Shown piece by piece: positions 7,088 to 14,482 of a stretch of DNA of 23,741 bases; the stretch's first letter is position 1, and each line of letters opens with the position of its first letter. The DNA comes from an uncultured Pelosinus sp. (GTDB taxonomy: Bacteria; Bacillota; Negativicutes; UMGS1260), in contig URQW01000043.1 in NCBI GenBank assembly GCA_900550105.1, forward strand, positions 1 to 23,741. The letters are read 5' to 3'. Made by a program: the position numbers and the translations under genes. Below the pieces are notes generated by a model. That model did no database searches. It was given only the letters and a program-made list of their open reading frames with translations, and had not been told where the DNA came from.

Positions 7088-8247
7088 AAAAACGTGAGGT
7101 GATTCCTTTGTATAAGATTTTAGTTGTTGATGATGTAAGGTTGAACCGCCGATTGATTTCTTCTGTGCTTAGTACTTTGGAGTCTGTTACATTTTTAGAA
7201 GCGGAAGATGGTTTTAAAGCCATGGAAGCTTTGGAACGTGAGCCTATCGATTTAGTGATTCTAGATTTAATGATGCCGGGAAAAGATGGTTATCAGGTTC
7301 TTGAAGAAGTGAAAGCAAACGAAGACCTTAAAGATATACCAGTGATTGTTTATTCGGCGATGGACGATATTGAAAGCATTGGCCGGGCCTTGGAATTGGG
7401 TGCTTACGATTATTTTACTAAGCCGCTCACACCGCAACAAATGAAGGTGATTGTGCCAATCAAAGTAAAAAATGCCTTGGAATCTTATTCCCAGAAGAAA
7501 GAACTTATGTCCATGCAGGTAAAAATGCAACTTGAAAGAATGCTTGCTAACGTATTTCACACAATGCTCATGACCGAAGTGAAAAACTTTCCTTCCCTAC
7601 AAATGTTTGGGAAGTATGTACCTTGTCAAGATATTGGCGGCGTTTTTTATGACTGTGTACAAGAAGAAAATAAGGTTTGGTTTATTATGGCGGAGATGTC
7701 TGGTCAAGGGGTCACGGCGGCCATGACAGCAGCTATGGGAAAAATAGAATTTGCACATTCAATCAAGGCAGGTCGTACTCCGGCGGCTGTTTTAGAGCAA
7801 ATGAATCAGTCTTTTTATCAAATGTTAAAAGGCGCTCAACCTTTTGATGCTTTTGTCGGCGTTATTGAAGGAGAGACGCTTACGTGGGCTAATGGGGGGA
7901 ACTGTTACCCGCTCTTTTATTCAGCTAAGACCGATACAGCGTTATGTTTGCATCAGGAAAGTTGCTCCGTAGGGCAGCAGGAAAACGTTACTTATACGGA
8001 TGAACAGAAGACTTTTCTGCCAGGTGATATGCTGCTTATTTCTACCGAGGGACTTTTTGATGCGATGATTATCGAAGAAGAAAAAAATATTGGTGAAGAT
8101 CTACAGCGCTATTTCATGAGTTATAAATATTTACTGCATTCGAATCCACAAGGCTTTTTTGATACTATTTTAAACTTAGTGGGAAATGTGCAGAATCAAA
8201 AAATTCGCGATGATATTGCCGTAATGGTTTTACAGGCCAAAGCTTAG
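7084..8247 (+). CDS. response regulator with degenerate SpoIIE/RsbU-type phosphatase domain
   Basis: The product is up to 387 residues. ATG 7084 overlaps the kinase stop; a TTG at 7108 with GAGGTG just before it would give MYKILVVDD and is an equally good start. The receiver domain (about 9-130) is intact: acidic pair D16/D17, phosphorylation site D61 in VILDLMMPG, S91 and K113. After a helical linker comes a PPM/SpoIIE-like domain (about 175-385). Its canonical metal motifs are changed: GGD reads GGV (185-187), the Asp of D-x-S-G-x-G is Glu in AEMSGQG (203-209), and TDG reads TEG (321-323). DD at 376-377 is kept. It is therefore probably weak or inactive as a phosphatase, and may act by binding an anti-sigma-antagonist-like partner. 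Substrate is unknown. Confidence 0.88.
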   Translation: MKKREVIPLYKILVVDDVRLNRRLISSVLSTLESVTFLEAEDGFKAMEALEREPIDLVILDLMMPGKDGYQVLEEVKANEDLKDIPVIVYSAMDDIESIGRALELGAYDYFTKPLTPQQMKVIVPIKVKNALESYSQKKELMSMQVKMQLERMLANVFHTMLMTEVKNFPSLQMFGKYVPCQDIGGVFYDCVQEENKVWFIMAEMSGQGVTAAMTAAMGKIEFAHSIKAGRTPAAVLEQMNQSFYQMLKGAQPFDAFVGVIEGETLTWANGGNCYPLFYSAKTDTALCLHQESCSVGQQENVTYTDEQKTFLPGDMLLISTEGLFDAMIIEEEKNIGEDLQRYFMSYKYLLHSNPQGFFDTILNLVGNVQNQKIRDDIAVMVLQAKA

Positions 8248-8262
8248 TCGCAAGAAATATGA

Positions 8263-8303
8263 CAAACAGGGCAAACTTTGTTGTTTGCTCTGTTTGCTTT
8301 TTC
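8263..8303 (+). terminator. intrinsic terminator after the two-component operon
   Basis: A perfect 14-bp stem pairs CAAACAGGGCAAAC (8263-8276) with GTTTGCTCTGTTTG (8283-8296, one G-T pair) around a TTTGTT loop, followed by CTTTTTCT. It ends the kinase/regulator transcript. Confidence 0.92.
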
Positions 8304-8323
8304 TGTTATATGTCGTTTATAAT
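8294..8323 (+). promoter_or_regulatory. probable promoter for trmL
   Basis: A perfect TATAAT lies at 8318-8323, with TTGCTT at 8294-8299 (18-bp spacing) overlapping the preceding terminator's tail. The start would be near 8330, leaving a very short leader before the GAGGTG ribosome site. Confidence 0.6.
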
Positions 8324-8346
8324 ACAATTTATGAGGTGAAATGTCA

Positions 8347-8805
8347 GTGAATATAGTTTTATTTCAACCAGAAATTCCCGGAAATACTGGGAATATTGCT
8401 AGAATGTGTGCGGCCACAGGTTGCAGTCTTCATTTAGTGAGGCCCTTGGGGTTTTCAACAGATGACAAGCATTTAAAACGAGCTGGACTTGATTATTGGC
8501 ATCTTGTTGATGTGTTTTATTATGATTCTTTTGCGGAAGTCGAAGCGAAATTTCAAGGCCATCGCTTTTTTTTAAATACAACAAAAGGGCAGAAAGCCCA
8601 TAGTGAAATTGCCTTTCAAAAAGAAGATGTCATTGTTTTCGGTCGCGAAACAGCAGGTTTGCCGCAAGAAATTATGGATCGTTATCCTGATAGTTGGCTC
8701 AGGATTCCGATGATTGAAGACGCTCGATCGTTGAACTTGTCGAATGCCGTAGCTATCGTAGCTTATGAAGCGCTTCGTCAGATTGGCTATCCTGGTATGC
8801 GCTAG
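8347..8805 (+). CDS. trmL: tRNA (cytidine(34)-2'-O)-methyltransferase TrmL
   Basis: This small SPOUT-family (trefoil-knot) enzyme methylates the wobble nucleotide of certain leucine tRNAs using S-adenosylmethionine. Diagnostic motifs are QPEIPGNTGNIARMCAATG near the N-terminus, FGRETAGLP, and the knot-forming IPMIEDARSLNLSNAVAIV near the C-terminus. At about 152 residues it is full length. I chose GTG 8347 because the GAGGTG site (8333-8338) is 8 bases from it but only 2 bases from the ATG at 8341, and because family members begin NIVLFQPEIP. It heads a probable operon with the ylbF-like gene and murB. Confidence 0.94.
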   Translation: MNIVLFQPEIPGNTGNIARMCAATGCSLHLVRPLGFSTDDKHLKRAGLDYWHLVDVFYYDSFAEVEAKFQGHRFFLNTTKGQKAHSEIAFQKEDVIVFGRETAGLPQEIMDRYPDSWLRIPMIEDARSLNLSNAVAIVAYEALRQIGYPGMR

Positions 8806-8869
8806 AAAATAAAGCATAGGCTTTTATAACTTGCATATATTAACAAAGCAGAATATTGGGGGGAATCCA

Positions 8870-9223
8870 GTGAGCATTTATGATAAAGCGCATGAATTAG
8901 CTCGATTGCTAAATACAAGTGCGGAGTATCAAGCACTTGTCGGAGCCAAAAAGGTATTAGAACAAGATAGTAAGGCCCAAGAACTTGTACGGGATTTTTT
9001 AGCGAAGCAAATGGCTTATGAGTATGAACGTATGACGGGCCAACCGTCAACGGAAAAAGAGGCAGATTTACAAAAATTTATGGAAGTTTTGATGCTGAAT
9101 CAGACAGCAGCGCAATTTTTGCAGGCTCACTTTAAGTTTCAGCGTCTTATGGCCGATATTTATAAAGTATTAGGTGATTCTATAGCTGAAGGAATGGATA
9201 TATTTGGAAAATTACCGCGCTAA
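8870..9223 (+). CDS. YlbF/YmcA-family regulatory helical protein
   Basis: The product is 117 residues from GTG 8870, preceded by a G-rich ribosome site (TGGGGGGAA); an upstream in-frame TTG at 8831 has no ribosome site. The sequence is wholly helical and charged, starting SIYDKAHELARLLNTSAEY, with the family's typical NTS...Y...K and QELVRDF patterns. YlbF-like proteins in Bacillus form a complex with YmcA and YaaT that affects RNase Y maturation of mRNAs and development. In other Firmicutes the role is inferred only. The last 20 bases overlap murB, so the pair is co-translated. Confidence 0.82.
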   Translation: MSIYDKAHELARLLNTSAEYQALVGAKKVLEQDSKAQELVRDFLAKQMAYEYERMTGQPSTEKEADLQKFMEVLMLNQTAAQFLQAHFKFQRLMADIYKVLGDSIAEGMDIFGKLPR

Positions 9224-10130
9224 TCAAAAATTTAGGGCAGAGCTTCAAACTGCATTGGTAACAGGTAAAGTTTTATTTGATGAACCGATGAAAGATCATA
9301 CGACCTTTCAAATTGGCGGACCTGCTGATTATTTTATTTTGCCAGGTAGTCAACAAGAAGTGGCAGAAGTCATGCGAATTACGGCAAAGCATCAGATTCC
9401 TGTTACGGTGATTGGTAATGGCAGCAATCTGCTTGTTCGTGACGGCGGTATTGCTGGGGCTGTAGTTGCTTTAGGCGATAATATGGCATTCATGCAGGCC
9501 AATGGCGACACAATTACCGTGGGAGCGGGAGCTCTTTTGGCTGATGTAGCAAAATTTACTGCGACTCAGAAGCTTTCTGGCGCTGAATTTGCCATTGGCA
9601 TTCCCGGAACCATCGGCGGCGCAGTCTTTATGAATGCGGGCGCTTATGACGGAGAGATCAAGGATATCGTTTTTTCGGTTTCGGCAGTAACGCTTGATGG
9701 TCAAGAAATCGTATTGTCTCGACAAGAATTAGCATTTGCCTATCGTCACAGTATTTTTCAAGAAAATCATGCTATTATCTGTGAAATTGTTTTATCTTTA
9801 CAAGTCGGCGATTCAGCGGCTATTTTGGCAAAAATGGCGGAGCTCACTGCTCGGCGTGAAGCAAAGCAGCCACTTGATATGCCAAGTGCCGGCAGTACTT
9901 TTAAACGTCCGCCTGGTCACTTTGCTGGTACGCTGATTGAACAGACTGGGCTTAAAGGGTTTCAGATCGGCGGTGCCGCTGTTAGCGAGAAACATGCTGG
10001 TTTTGTAGTGAATTGTGGCGGAGCCACAGCCACAGATGTACTAAATTTGATTGCCGCAGTGCAGCAAAAGGTACAGGCGGCTCACGGCATTTTACTTCAA
10101 CCAGAGGTACGAGTCATAGGACGCCCCTAA
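9204..10130 (+). CDS. murB: UDP-N-acetylenolpyruvoylglucosamine reductase MurB
   Basis: The 308-residue FAD enzyme reduces UDP-GlcNAc-enolpyruvate to UDP-MurNAc with NADPH in peptidoglycan precursor synthesis. Motifs are TTFQIGGPADYF, the FAD-binding IGNGSNLLVRDGGI, GIPGTIGGAVFMNAGAYDGEI, the catalytic serine motif PSAGSTFKRPPG, GFQIGGAAVSEKHAGFVVN, and the C-terminal LQPEVRVIG with the active-site Glu. The form without the extra E. coli-type insertion is the type II enzyme usual in Firmicutes. The start is TTG 9204, inside the end of the ylbF-like gene, with AAGGA upstream; the first in-frame ATG is well inside the conserved region. A strong terminator follows the stop. Confidence 0.95.
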   Translation: MENYRANQKFRAELQTALVTGKVLFDEPMKDHTTFQIGGPADYFILPGSQQEVAEVMRITAKHQIPVTVIGNGSNLLVRDGGIAGAVVALGDNMAFMQANGDTITVGAGALLADVAKFTATQKLSGAEFAIGIPGTIGGAVFMNAGAYDGEIKDIVFSVSAVTLDGQEIVLSRQELAFAYRHSIFQENHAIICEIVLSLQVGDSAAILAKMAELTARREAKQPLDMPSAGSTFKRPPGHFAGTLIEQTGLKGFQIGGAAVSEKHAGFVVNCGGATATDVLNLIAAVQQKVQAAHGILLQPEVRVIGRP

Positions 10131-10152
10131 TTTTTACGGATTGAACTTTTGG

Positions 10153-10186
10153 CCATGAACGGTTTGCCGTTCATGGTTCTTTTTTT
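10153..10186 (+). terminator. intrinsic terminator after murB
   Basis: A perfect 10-bp stem pairs CCATGAACGG (10153-10162) with CCGTTCATGG (10167-10176) around a TTTG loop, followed by TTCTTTTTTT. It ends the trmL-ylbF-murB transcript and lies upstream of the next gene's real start. Confidence 0.95.
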
Positions 10187-10274
10187 GGGGAAAAGGGAAA
10201 AAAGTCTTCTTTGTCGAACTTTTCAGTATAAAGTAATAGGAAAGCAAAGATTAGACGGTAAAGGAGTGGTTATA

Positions 10275-11879
10275 GTGAAACTTACTTTTTTAGGCGCAGC
10301 AATGATGGTAACAGGCTCATCCTATTTACTGGAGGCCAATGGAAAACAGGTGTTAATTGATTGTGGTATGTTTCAAGGCTCAAAAACAATCGAAGCTCTC
10401 AACCGCCGCCCCTTTCATTTTATGCCCAATACTTTAGATGCTGTAATTTTAACGCATGCCCATATTGACCATAGCGGACTTTTGCCGCGTCTTTGCCGCG
10501 CTGGTTATGGCGGTAAAATCTACGCAACTCCTGTTACAAAAGAGCTTTGCTCAATTATGCTGCCTGATAGCGCTCACATTCAAGAATATGATGCCGAAAT
10601 TTATAATCGCAAAGGCAAACGACTTGGACGGCCAGAACTGATTCCTTTGTATACGATCGATGACGCTTATAACTGCTTAAATCAGTTTTCACCTGTTCCT
10701 TATCGGAGTGAATTTGAGGTCGCTTCAGGCATTCGTATTGTGTTTCAAGACGCGGGTCACATTTTAGGTTCTTCCCTTTTAGAAGTTTATGTGACCGAAG
10801 GGGAGGAAACGACAAAACTGGTTTTCTCCGGCGATTTAGGGCAGCCTGATCAACCGATCTTAAAAGATCCTACTTATTTAGAACATGCCGATTATGTCAT
10901 TACCGAATCAACTTACGGCAACCGGGTTCATGAACACTATGATCGAGAAGAGCGGTTGGCCGAAATTATTCGTGAAACAGTAGAGCGAGGCGGCAATATT
11001 ATTATTCCCGCTTTTGCCGTCGGGCGAACGCAGACGCTGCTATACTATTTGCAAAAACTACTTAGAGAAAAGCGGATTCCGGATATTCCTGTGATTATTG
11101 ACAGTCCTTTAGCGATTGCAGCTACTAGTATTTTTCTTCGTCATTCGGAAGATTATGATGAAGAGGCCTATGAATTATTAGTGGCTTCAGGCAAGGGGCC
11201 AGCGGATTGGCCGAACCTACGGTTTACGAAAACAGCGGAAGAATCAAAAAATATTAATACAATGGATCAATCAGCTGTCATTATTTCAGCCAGCGGCATG
11301 GCTGATGCTGGGCGGATTCTTCACCATCTAAAACATAATTTGTGGCGAAGCGACTCAACGGTTCTGTTTGTAGGGTACCAGGCGCAGGGAAGTTTAGGGC
11401 GTCGGATCATCGAAGGGGCTAAACGCGTTAAAATTATGGGGGAAGAAGTCGCTGTTAAGGCGAAAATTTGCAATTTAGAAGGCTTTTCAGCCCATGCTGA
11501 TCAACAGCAACTGCTTCATTGGCTGTCTTCTTTTAAAGAGCCGCCAGCTGGTGTGTTCATTGTTCATGGCGAAATTAACATGTCAGAGCCTTTTGCAAAA
11601 GTGGTAGAGGAAACGATTCAGGCGCCTGCCTATATCCCTGCCTATGGTGATGCCATTACCATTACAGGCCGTCACTATGAAGTGAAGGAATCCGATATTG
11701 TTATTGTGGACCCTGTTGTGCGGCAAGTGCAGAGCGCGCTTAAAGATATGGAAGAAGAGTATCGTGAGTATAAACAAAAATTCGAAACAATTCTGCTTAA
11801 GGAACCAGCACAAGCCGGTAAAGTGCTCGGTCTTATTTCGCAAGTTCGCGGGTTAATGAAAAAGTTTTTTGCTAAATAA
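10275..11879 (+). CDS. beta-CASP metallo-beta-lactamase nuclease (CPSF/RNase-like)
   Basis: The product is 534 residues from GTG 10275, chosen because AAAGGAGTGG sits just before it and KLTFLGAAMMVTGSS is the usual family start. The frame is open back to 10149, but that stretch contains the murB terminator. The MBL core shows DCGMFQGS, the metal site HAHIDHSG, and GHILGSS with a following FSGDLG. The beta-CASP module has TESTYGNR, IIPAFAVGRTQTLL, SASGMADAGRILHH and FSAHADQQQL, then FIVHGE at the C-terminal end. This is the bacterial relative of the CPSF-73/Ysh1 RNA nucleases (as in Thermus TTHA0252), distinct from RNase J. It is probably a cytoplasmic RNA-processing endo- or exonuclease. It is monocistronic; targets are unknown. 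Confidence 0.93.
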   Translation: MKLTFLGAAMMVTGSSYLLEANGKQVLIDCGMFQGSKTIEALNRRPFHFMPNTLDAVILTHAHIDHSGLLPRLCRAGYGGKIYATPVTKELCSIMLPDSAHIQEYDAEIYNRKGKRLGRPELIPLYTIDDAYNCLNQFSPVPYRSEFEVASGIRIVFQDAGHILGSSLLEVYVTEGEETTKLVFSGDLGQPDQPILKDPTYLEHADYVITESTYGNRVHEHYDREERLAEIIRETVERGGNIIIPAFAVGRTQTLLYYLQKLLREKRIPDIPVIIDSPLAIAATSIFLRHSEDYDEEAYELLVASGKGPADWPNLRFTKTAEESKNINTMDQSAVIISASGMADAGRILHHLKHNLWRSDSTVLFVGYQAQGSLGRRIIEGAKRVKIMGEEVAVKAKICNLEGFSAHADQQQLLHWLSSFKEPPAGVFIVHGEINMSEPFAKVVEETIQAPAYIPAYGDAITITGRHYEVKESDIVIVDPVVRQVQSALKDMEEEYREYKQKFETILLKEPAQAGKVLGLISQVRGLMKKFFAK

Positions 11880-11933
11880 AGACAGCGTTTTTGAATTTAT
11901 GACGGATTTTGTGTAAAATTTTACGGGAAACAA

Positions 11934-11963
11934 TTGACAGAAGGGCAAGAAGTATACTATATT
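11934..11963 (+). promoter_or_regulatory. sigma-A type promoter upstream of typA
   Basis: TTGACA at 11934-11939 is a perfect -35, followed after 18 bases by TATATT at 11958-11963. The predicted start, near 11970, lies upstream of the hairpin at 11983-12011. That hairpin would therefore be inside the typA leader RNA. Confidence 0.7.
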
Positions 11964-11972
11964 GATATTTAA

Positions 11973-12044
11973 ATGAAACTAGAAAGGATGCTAGGTGGCA
12001 CAGCATCCTTTTCTCTTTTGTACTTAGGAGGTACTTATACATGA
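11973..12044 (+). CDS. possible 23-codon leader ORF overlapping the typA start
   Basis: An ATG at 11973, only about 3 bases after the predicted transcription start, opens a 23-codon frame (MKLERMLGGTASFSLLYLGGTYT). It runs through the terminator hairpin and ends at TGA 12042-12044, overlapping the typA ATG as ATGA. It has no Shine-Dalgarno, so translation would have to be near-leaderless. No similarity to any known family is apparent. It may be chance, but its end-to-start overlap with typA and its path through the hairpin would suit a leader-peptide attenuation arrangement. Low confidence as a real gene. Confidence 0.25.
   Translation: MKLERMLGGTASFSLLYLGGTYT
11983..12019 (+). terminator. 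hairpin/terminator in the typA leader
   Basis: A perfect 10-bp stem pairs AAAGGATGCT (11983-11992) with AGCATCCTTT (12002-12011) around a 9-base loop, followed by TCTCTTTT. It could end read-through from the beta-CASP gene. Because a good promoter lies upstream of it, it could also attenuate typA. Confidence 0.75.
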
Positions 12045-13849
12045 AGCGCGAAGACTTGAGAAATATCGCCATTATCGCTCACGTTGACCATGGCAAAACA
12101 ACATTGGTAGACGCCATGCTTAGACAAAGCAACGTATTTCGCAGCAATGAACAAGTTGCGGAACGGGTAATGGATTCTAATGATTTAGAAAGAGAAAGAG
12201 GCATTACAATTCTTTCGAAAAATACAGCTGTTATGCATGACGGCGTGAAAATTAATATTGTGGATACTCCTGGCCATGCTGATTTTGGCGGCGAGGTAGA
12301 ACGTGTATTAAACATGGTTGACGGCGTACTTCTGTTAGTTGACGCTTTCGAAGGCCCTATGCCGCAGACGAAGTATGTATTGCGCAAAGCTCTAGAACAA
12401 AAACTAAAACCAATTGTTGTCATCAATAAAATTGATCGTCCTGACCAGCGCGTAGAAGATGTCGTTGATGAAGTTTTAGAACTCTTTATTGAACTCGATG
12501 CAGATGACGAACAGCTTGACTTCCCTGTTGTTTATGCAACAGCTCGTGAAGGCATTGCTAAAATGAGCATGGATGATGATAATAAGGATTTAACGCCGCT
12601 ATTTAACTTGCTCATTGAAAAAATTCCAGCACCAGAAGGCGAAATTGATGGTCCTTTGCAGATGCTTGTCACTACACTGGATTATGATGATTACGTCGGG
12701 AAAATTGCTATCGGTCGTATTATCCGCGGTAAAATGATGGCCGGACAAAATGTCGTTGTTCTAAATGGTGATGTTTCGAAACGGGAACGAATTGGTAAGG
12801 TTTATACTTACCAAGGTCTGAAGCGCGCTGAGGTTTCTGAAGCGGCGCTTGGCGATATTGTTTCTGTTACAGGAATCGCTGATATTAATATTGGCGTAAC
12901 GATTGCTGATCCGGAAAATCCTGAGGCTTTGCCGACAATTAATATTGATGAACCGACCTTAGCGATGGTCTTTAGTGTTAATAACAGTCCTTTTGCCGGC
13001 CGCGAAGGCCAGTTTGTTACATCCCGCCATTTGCGCGATCGTCTGTTTAAAGAAATCGAAACGAATGTAAGCTTACGCGTTACAGAAACAGATAGCCCTG
13101 ATTCGTTTGAAGTGGCAGGCCGTGGCGAATTGCATTTGGCAATTTTGATTGAAACAATGCGTCGTGAAGGTTTCGAATTCCAAGTAGGAAAACCGCGTGT
13201 GTTAAATAAAATGATAAAAGGTCAGCTCTGTGAGCCAATGGAAAATCTGACTATTGACGTACCGCAGGAATTTATGGGCGCCGTTATGGAATCGCTCGGC
13301 ACAAGAAAAGCAGAGCTCGTTAATATGGTGGAATTGTCCGGCTATTTGCGTATGGAATTTATCATTCCAGCTCGCGGCTTGATTGGTTTCCGTTCCGAGT
13401 TCTTGACAAATACCAAGGGCAATGGCATTATGCATCATTTGTTCCATGGTTATGCTCCGTTCAAGGGAGAAATTCCAGGCAGAAAACGTGGCGCTCTTGT
13501 GGCTTTTGAACAAGGGGAAACGACAGGCTATGGCATTTACAGCCTACAAGATCGTGGAATTATGTTTATTATTCCAGCGCAGGAAGTTTATGAAGGCATG
13601 ATTATTGGCGAAAATACCAGAGAACTGGATATGGACGTGAACCCTTGTAAGAAAAAACATGTAACAAATATGCGTTCTAGTTCTTCTGATGAAGCGATTC
13701 GTTTGACGTCGCCGAAAATTTTAAGTTTAGAACAGGCTCTTGAATATATTAATGATGATGAATTAGTGGAAGTTACGCCGAAAAGCATTCGTTTACGCAA
13801 AACTGTTTTAAATCGTCAAGCTCGCGGTCGGGAAAAGAAAAAATCCTAA
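12041..13849 (+). CDS. typA: ribosome-associated GTPase TypA/BipA
   Basis: The 602-residue translational GTPase is full length. It binds ribosomes and supports 50S assembly and growth under stress or cold. The G domain is at the N-terminus: P-loop AHVDHGKTT at 13-21, switch region RERGITI, DTPGHADFGGEVERV, and NKIDRP. EF-G-like beta-barrel and alpha/beta domains follow, ending in the TypA-specific C-terminal region with RGLIGFRSEF, TKGNGIMHHLF, GETTGYG and the end motif SKRLRKTVL-like SIRLRKTVLNRQARGREKKKS (last 20 residues basic). ATG 12041 follows TAGGAGGT at good spacing. The gene has its own promoter and a downstream hairpin, so it is probably monocistronic. Confidence 0.97.
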   Translation: MKREDLRNIAIIAHVDHGKTTLVDAMLRQSNVFRSNEQVAERVMDSNDLERERGITILSKNTAVMHDGVKINIVDTPGHADFGGEVERVLNMVDGVLLLVDAFEGPMPQTKYVLRKALEQKLKPIVVINKIDRPDQRVEDVVDEVLELFIELDADDEQLDFPVVYATAREGIAKMSMDDDNKDLTPLFNLLIEKIPAPEGEIDGPLQMLVTTLDYDDYVGKIAIGRIIRGKMMAGQNVVVLNGDVSKRERIGKVYTYQGLKRAEVSEAALGDIVSVTGIADINIGVTIADPENPEALPTINIDEPTLAMVFSVNNSPFAGREGQFVTSRHLRDRLFKEIETNVSLRVTETDSPDSFEVAGRGELHLAILIETMRREGFEFQVGKPRVLNKMIKGQLCEPMENLTIDVPQEFMGAVMESLGTRKAELVNMVELSGYLRMEFIIPARGLIGFRSEFLTNTKGNGIMHHLFHGYAPFKGEIPGRKRGALVAFEQGETTGYGIYSLQDRGIMFIIPAQEVYEGMIIGENTRELDMDVNPCKKKHVTNMRSSSSDEAIRLTSPKILSLEQALEYINDDELVEVTPKSIRLRKTVLNRQARGREKKKS

Positions 13850-13856
13850 GGATTTC

Positions 13857-13894
13857 TTTTCTTGCCGTATTTATGGCAGGAGAGATTCTTTTTA
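13857..13894 (+). terminator. probable terminator after typA
   Basis: A 10-bp stem with some G-T pairs joins TTTTCTTGCC (13857-13866) and GGCAGGAGAG (13875-13884) around an 8-base loop, followed by ATTCTTTTTA. The T-run is offset by two bases, so efficiency is uncertain. Confidence 0.6.
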
Positions 13895-13965
13895 TCGCGA
13901 ATTATATAAAGAAATGGCGAAAGATTGAGCTAAGTCGCAGCTGATTTTTAGGAGGCGAAACAATT

Positions 13966-14400
13966 ATGGCTCCTTCTCTATGGGATAAGGTAAAACAATA
14001 TATCATGCCCGAGAGTCTGAATGAATCATCAGAGGAGAGAGAGCATCGCCTCAGGCCTCATTCTCTTGTGTTGCAAGAATCTCCCCAGGGGAAAATGATT
14101 GTACTTTCGCCTGCTATACTTGAGCAGACTTGTTCCTACGCCGATTGGCTACAAGACGGTTCAGCCCTGCTGATCAATTATGCGGGACTGCAGCAATATG
14201 AGCGGCGGACTATGCATGACTTTTTGCAAGGTGTATGTTATGTGCTTCACGGACAGGCTCAAATCATTTCAGATGAAGTGATTTTGTATGTGCCGGAAGG
14301 AGTAGCTGTTTCCTGTGAAAAGGCGTTAGATCGCACCTCTTTCCATGATTTATTTGCTTTTAACAGTCCGATTGCAGTCCAACGTCTTGGCTTGCAATAA
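13966..14400 (+). CDS. sepF: cell division protein SepF
   Basis: The 144-residue protein has the SepF layout: an N-terminal amphipathic stretch (APSLWDKVKQYIMPE) for membrane binding, a charged linker of about 20 residues, and the C-terminal core from about 33. The core shows the typical INYAGLQQYERRTMHDFLQG and IISDEVILYVPEGV patterns. SepF dimers polymerise and tether FtsZ to the membrane at the division site. TTTAGGAGGCG precedes ATG 13966. The gene is usually found near ftsZ or the ylm cluster; here it lies alone between typA and dnaE with a strong terminator behind it, so this could be a second or relocated copy. I cannot check for another in the genome. Confidence 0.9.
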   Translation: MAPSLWDKVKQYIMPESLNESSEEREHRLRPHSLVLQESPQGKMIVLSPAILEQTCSYADWLQDGSALLINYAGLQQYERRTMHDFLQGVCYVLHGQAQIISDEVILYVPEGVAVSCEKALDRTSFHDLFAFNSPIAVQRLGLQ

Positions 14401-14420
14401 GATAAAATCTGAACTTTTGA

Positions 14421-14453
14421 ACAGTACTGCTCGCGAGGCAGTGCTGTTTTTTC
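14421..14453 (+). terminator. intrinsic terminator after sepF
   Basis: A 10-bp stem pairs ACAGTACTGC (14421-14430) with GCAGTGCTGT (14438-14447, one G-T pair) around a 7-base loop, followed by a run of T's. Confidence 0.93.
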
Positions 14454-14482
14454 ATACTGCAATATAGCATTTGGAGGTTTTT

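Noticed and set aside
10149..10274. N-terminal extension of the beta-CASP protein from ATG 10149
   Set aside because: The extension would include the murB terminator hairpin and has no ribosome site or family similarity. GTG 10275 has a strong Shine-Dalgarno and gives the usual family N-terminus.
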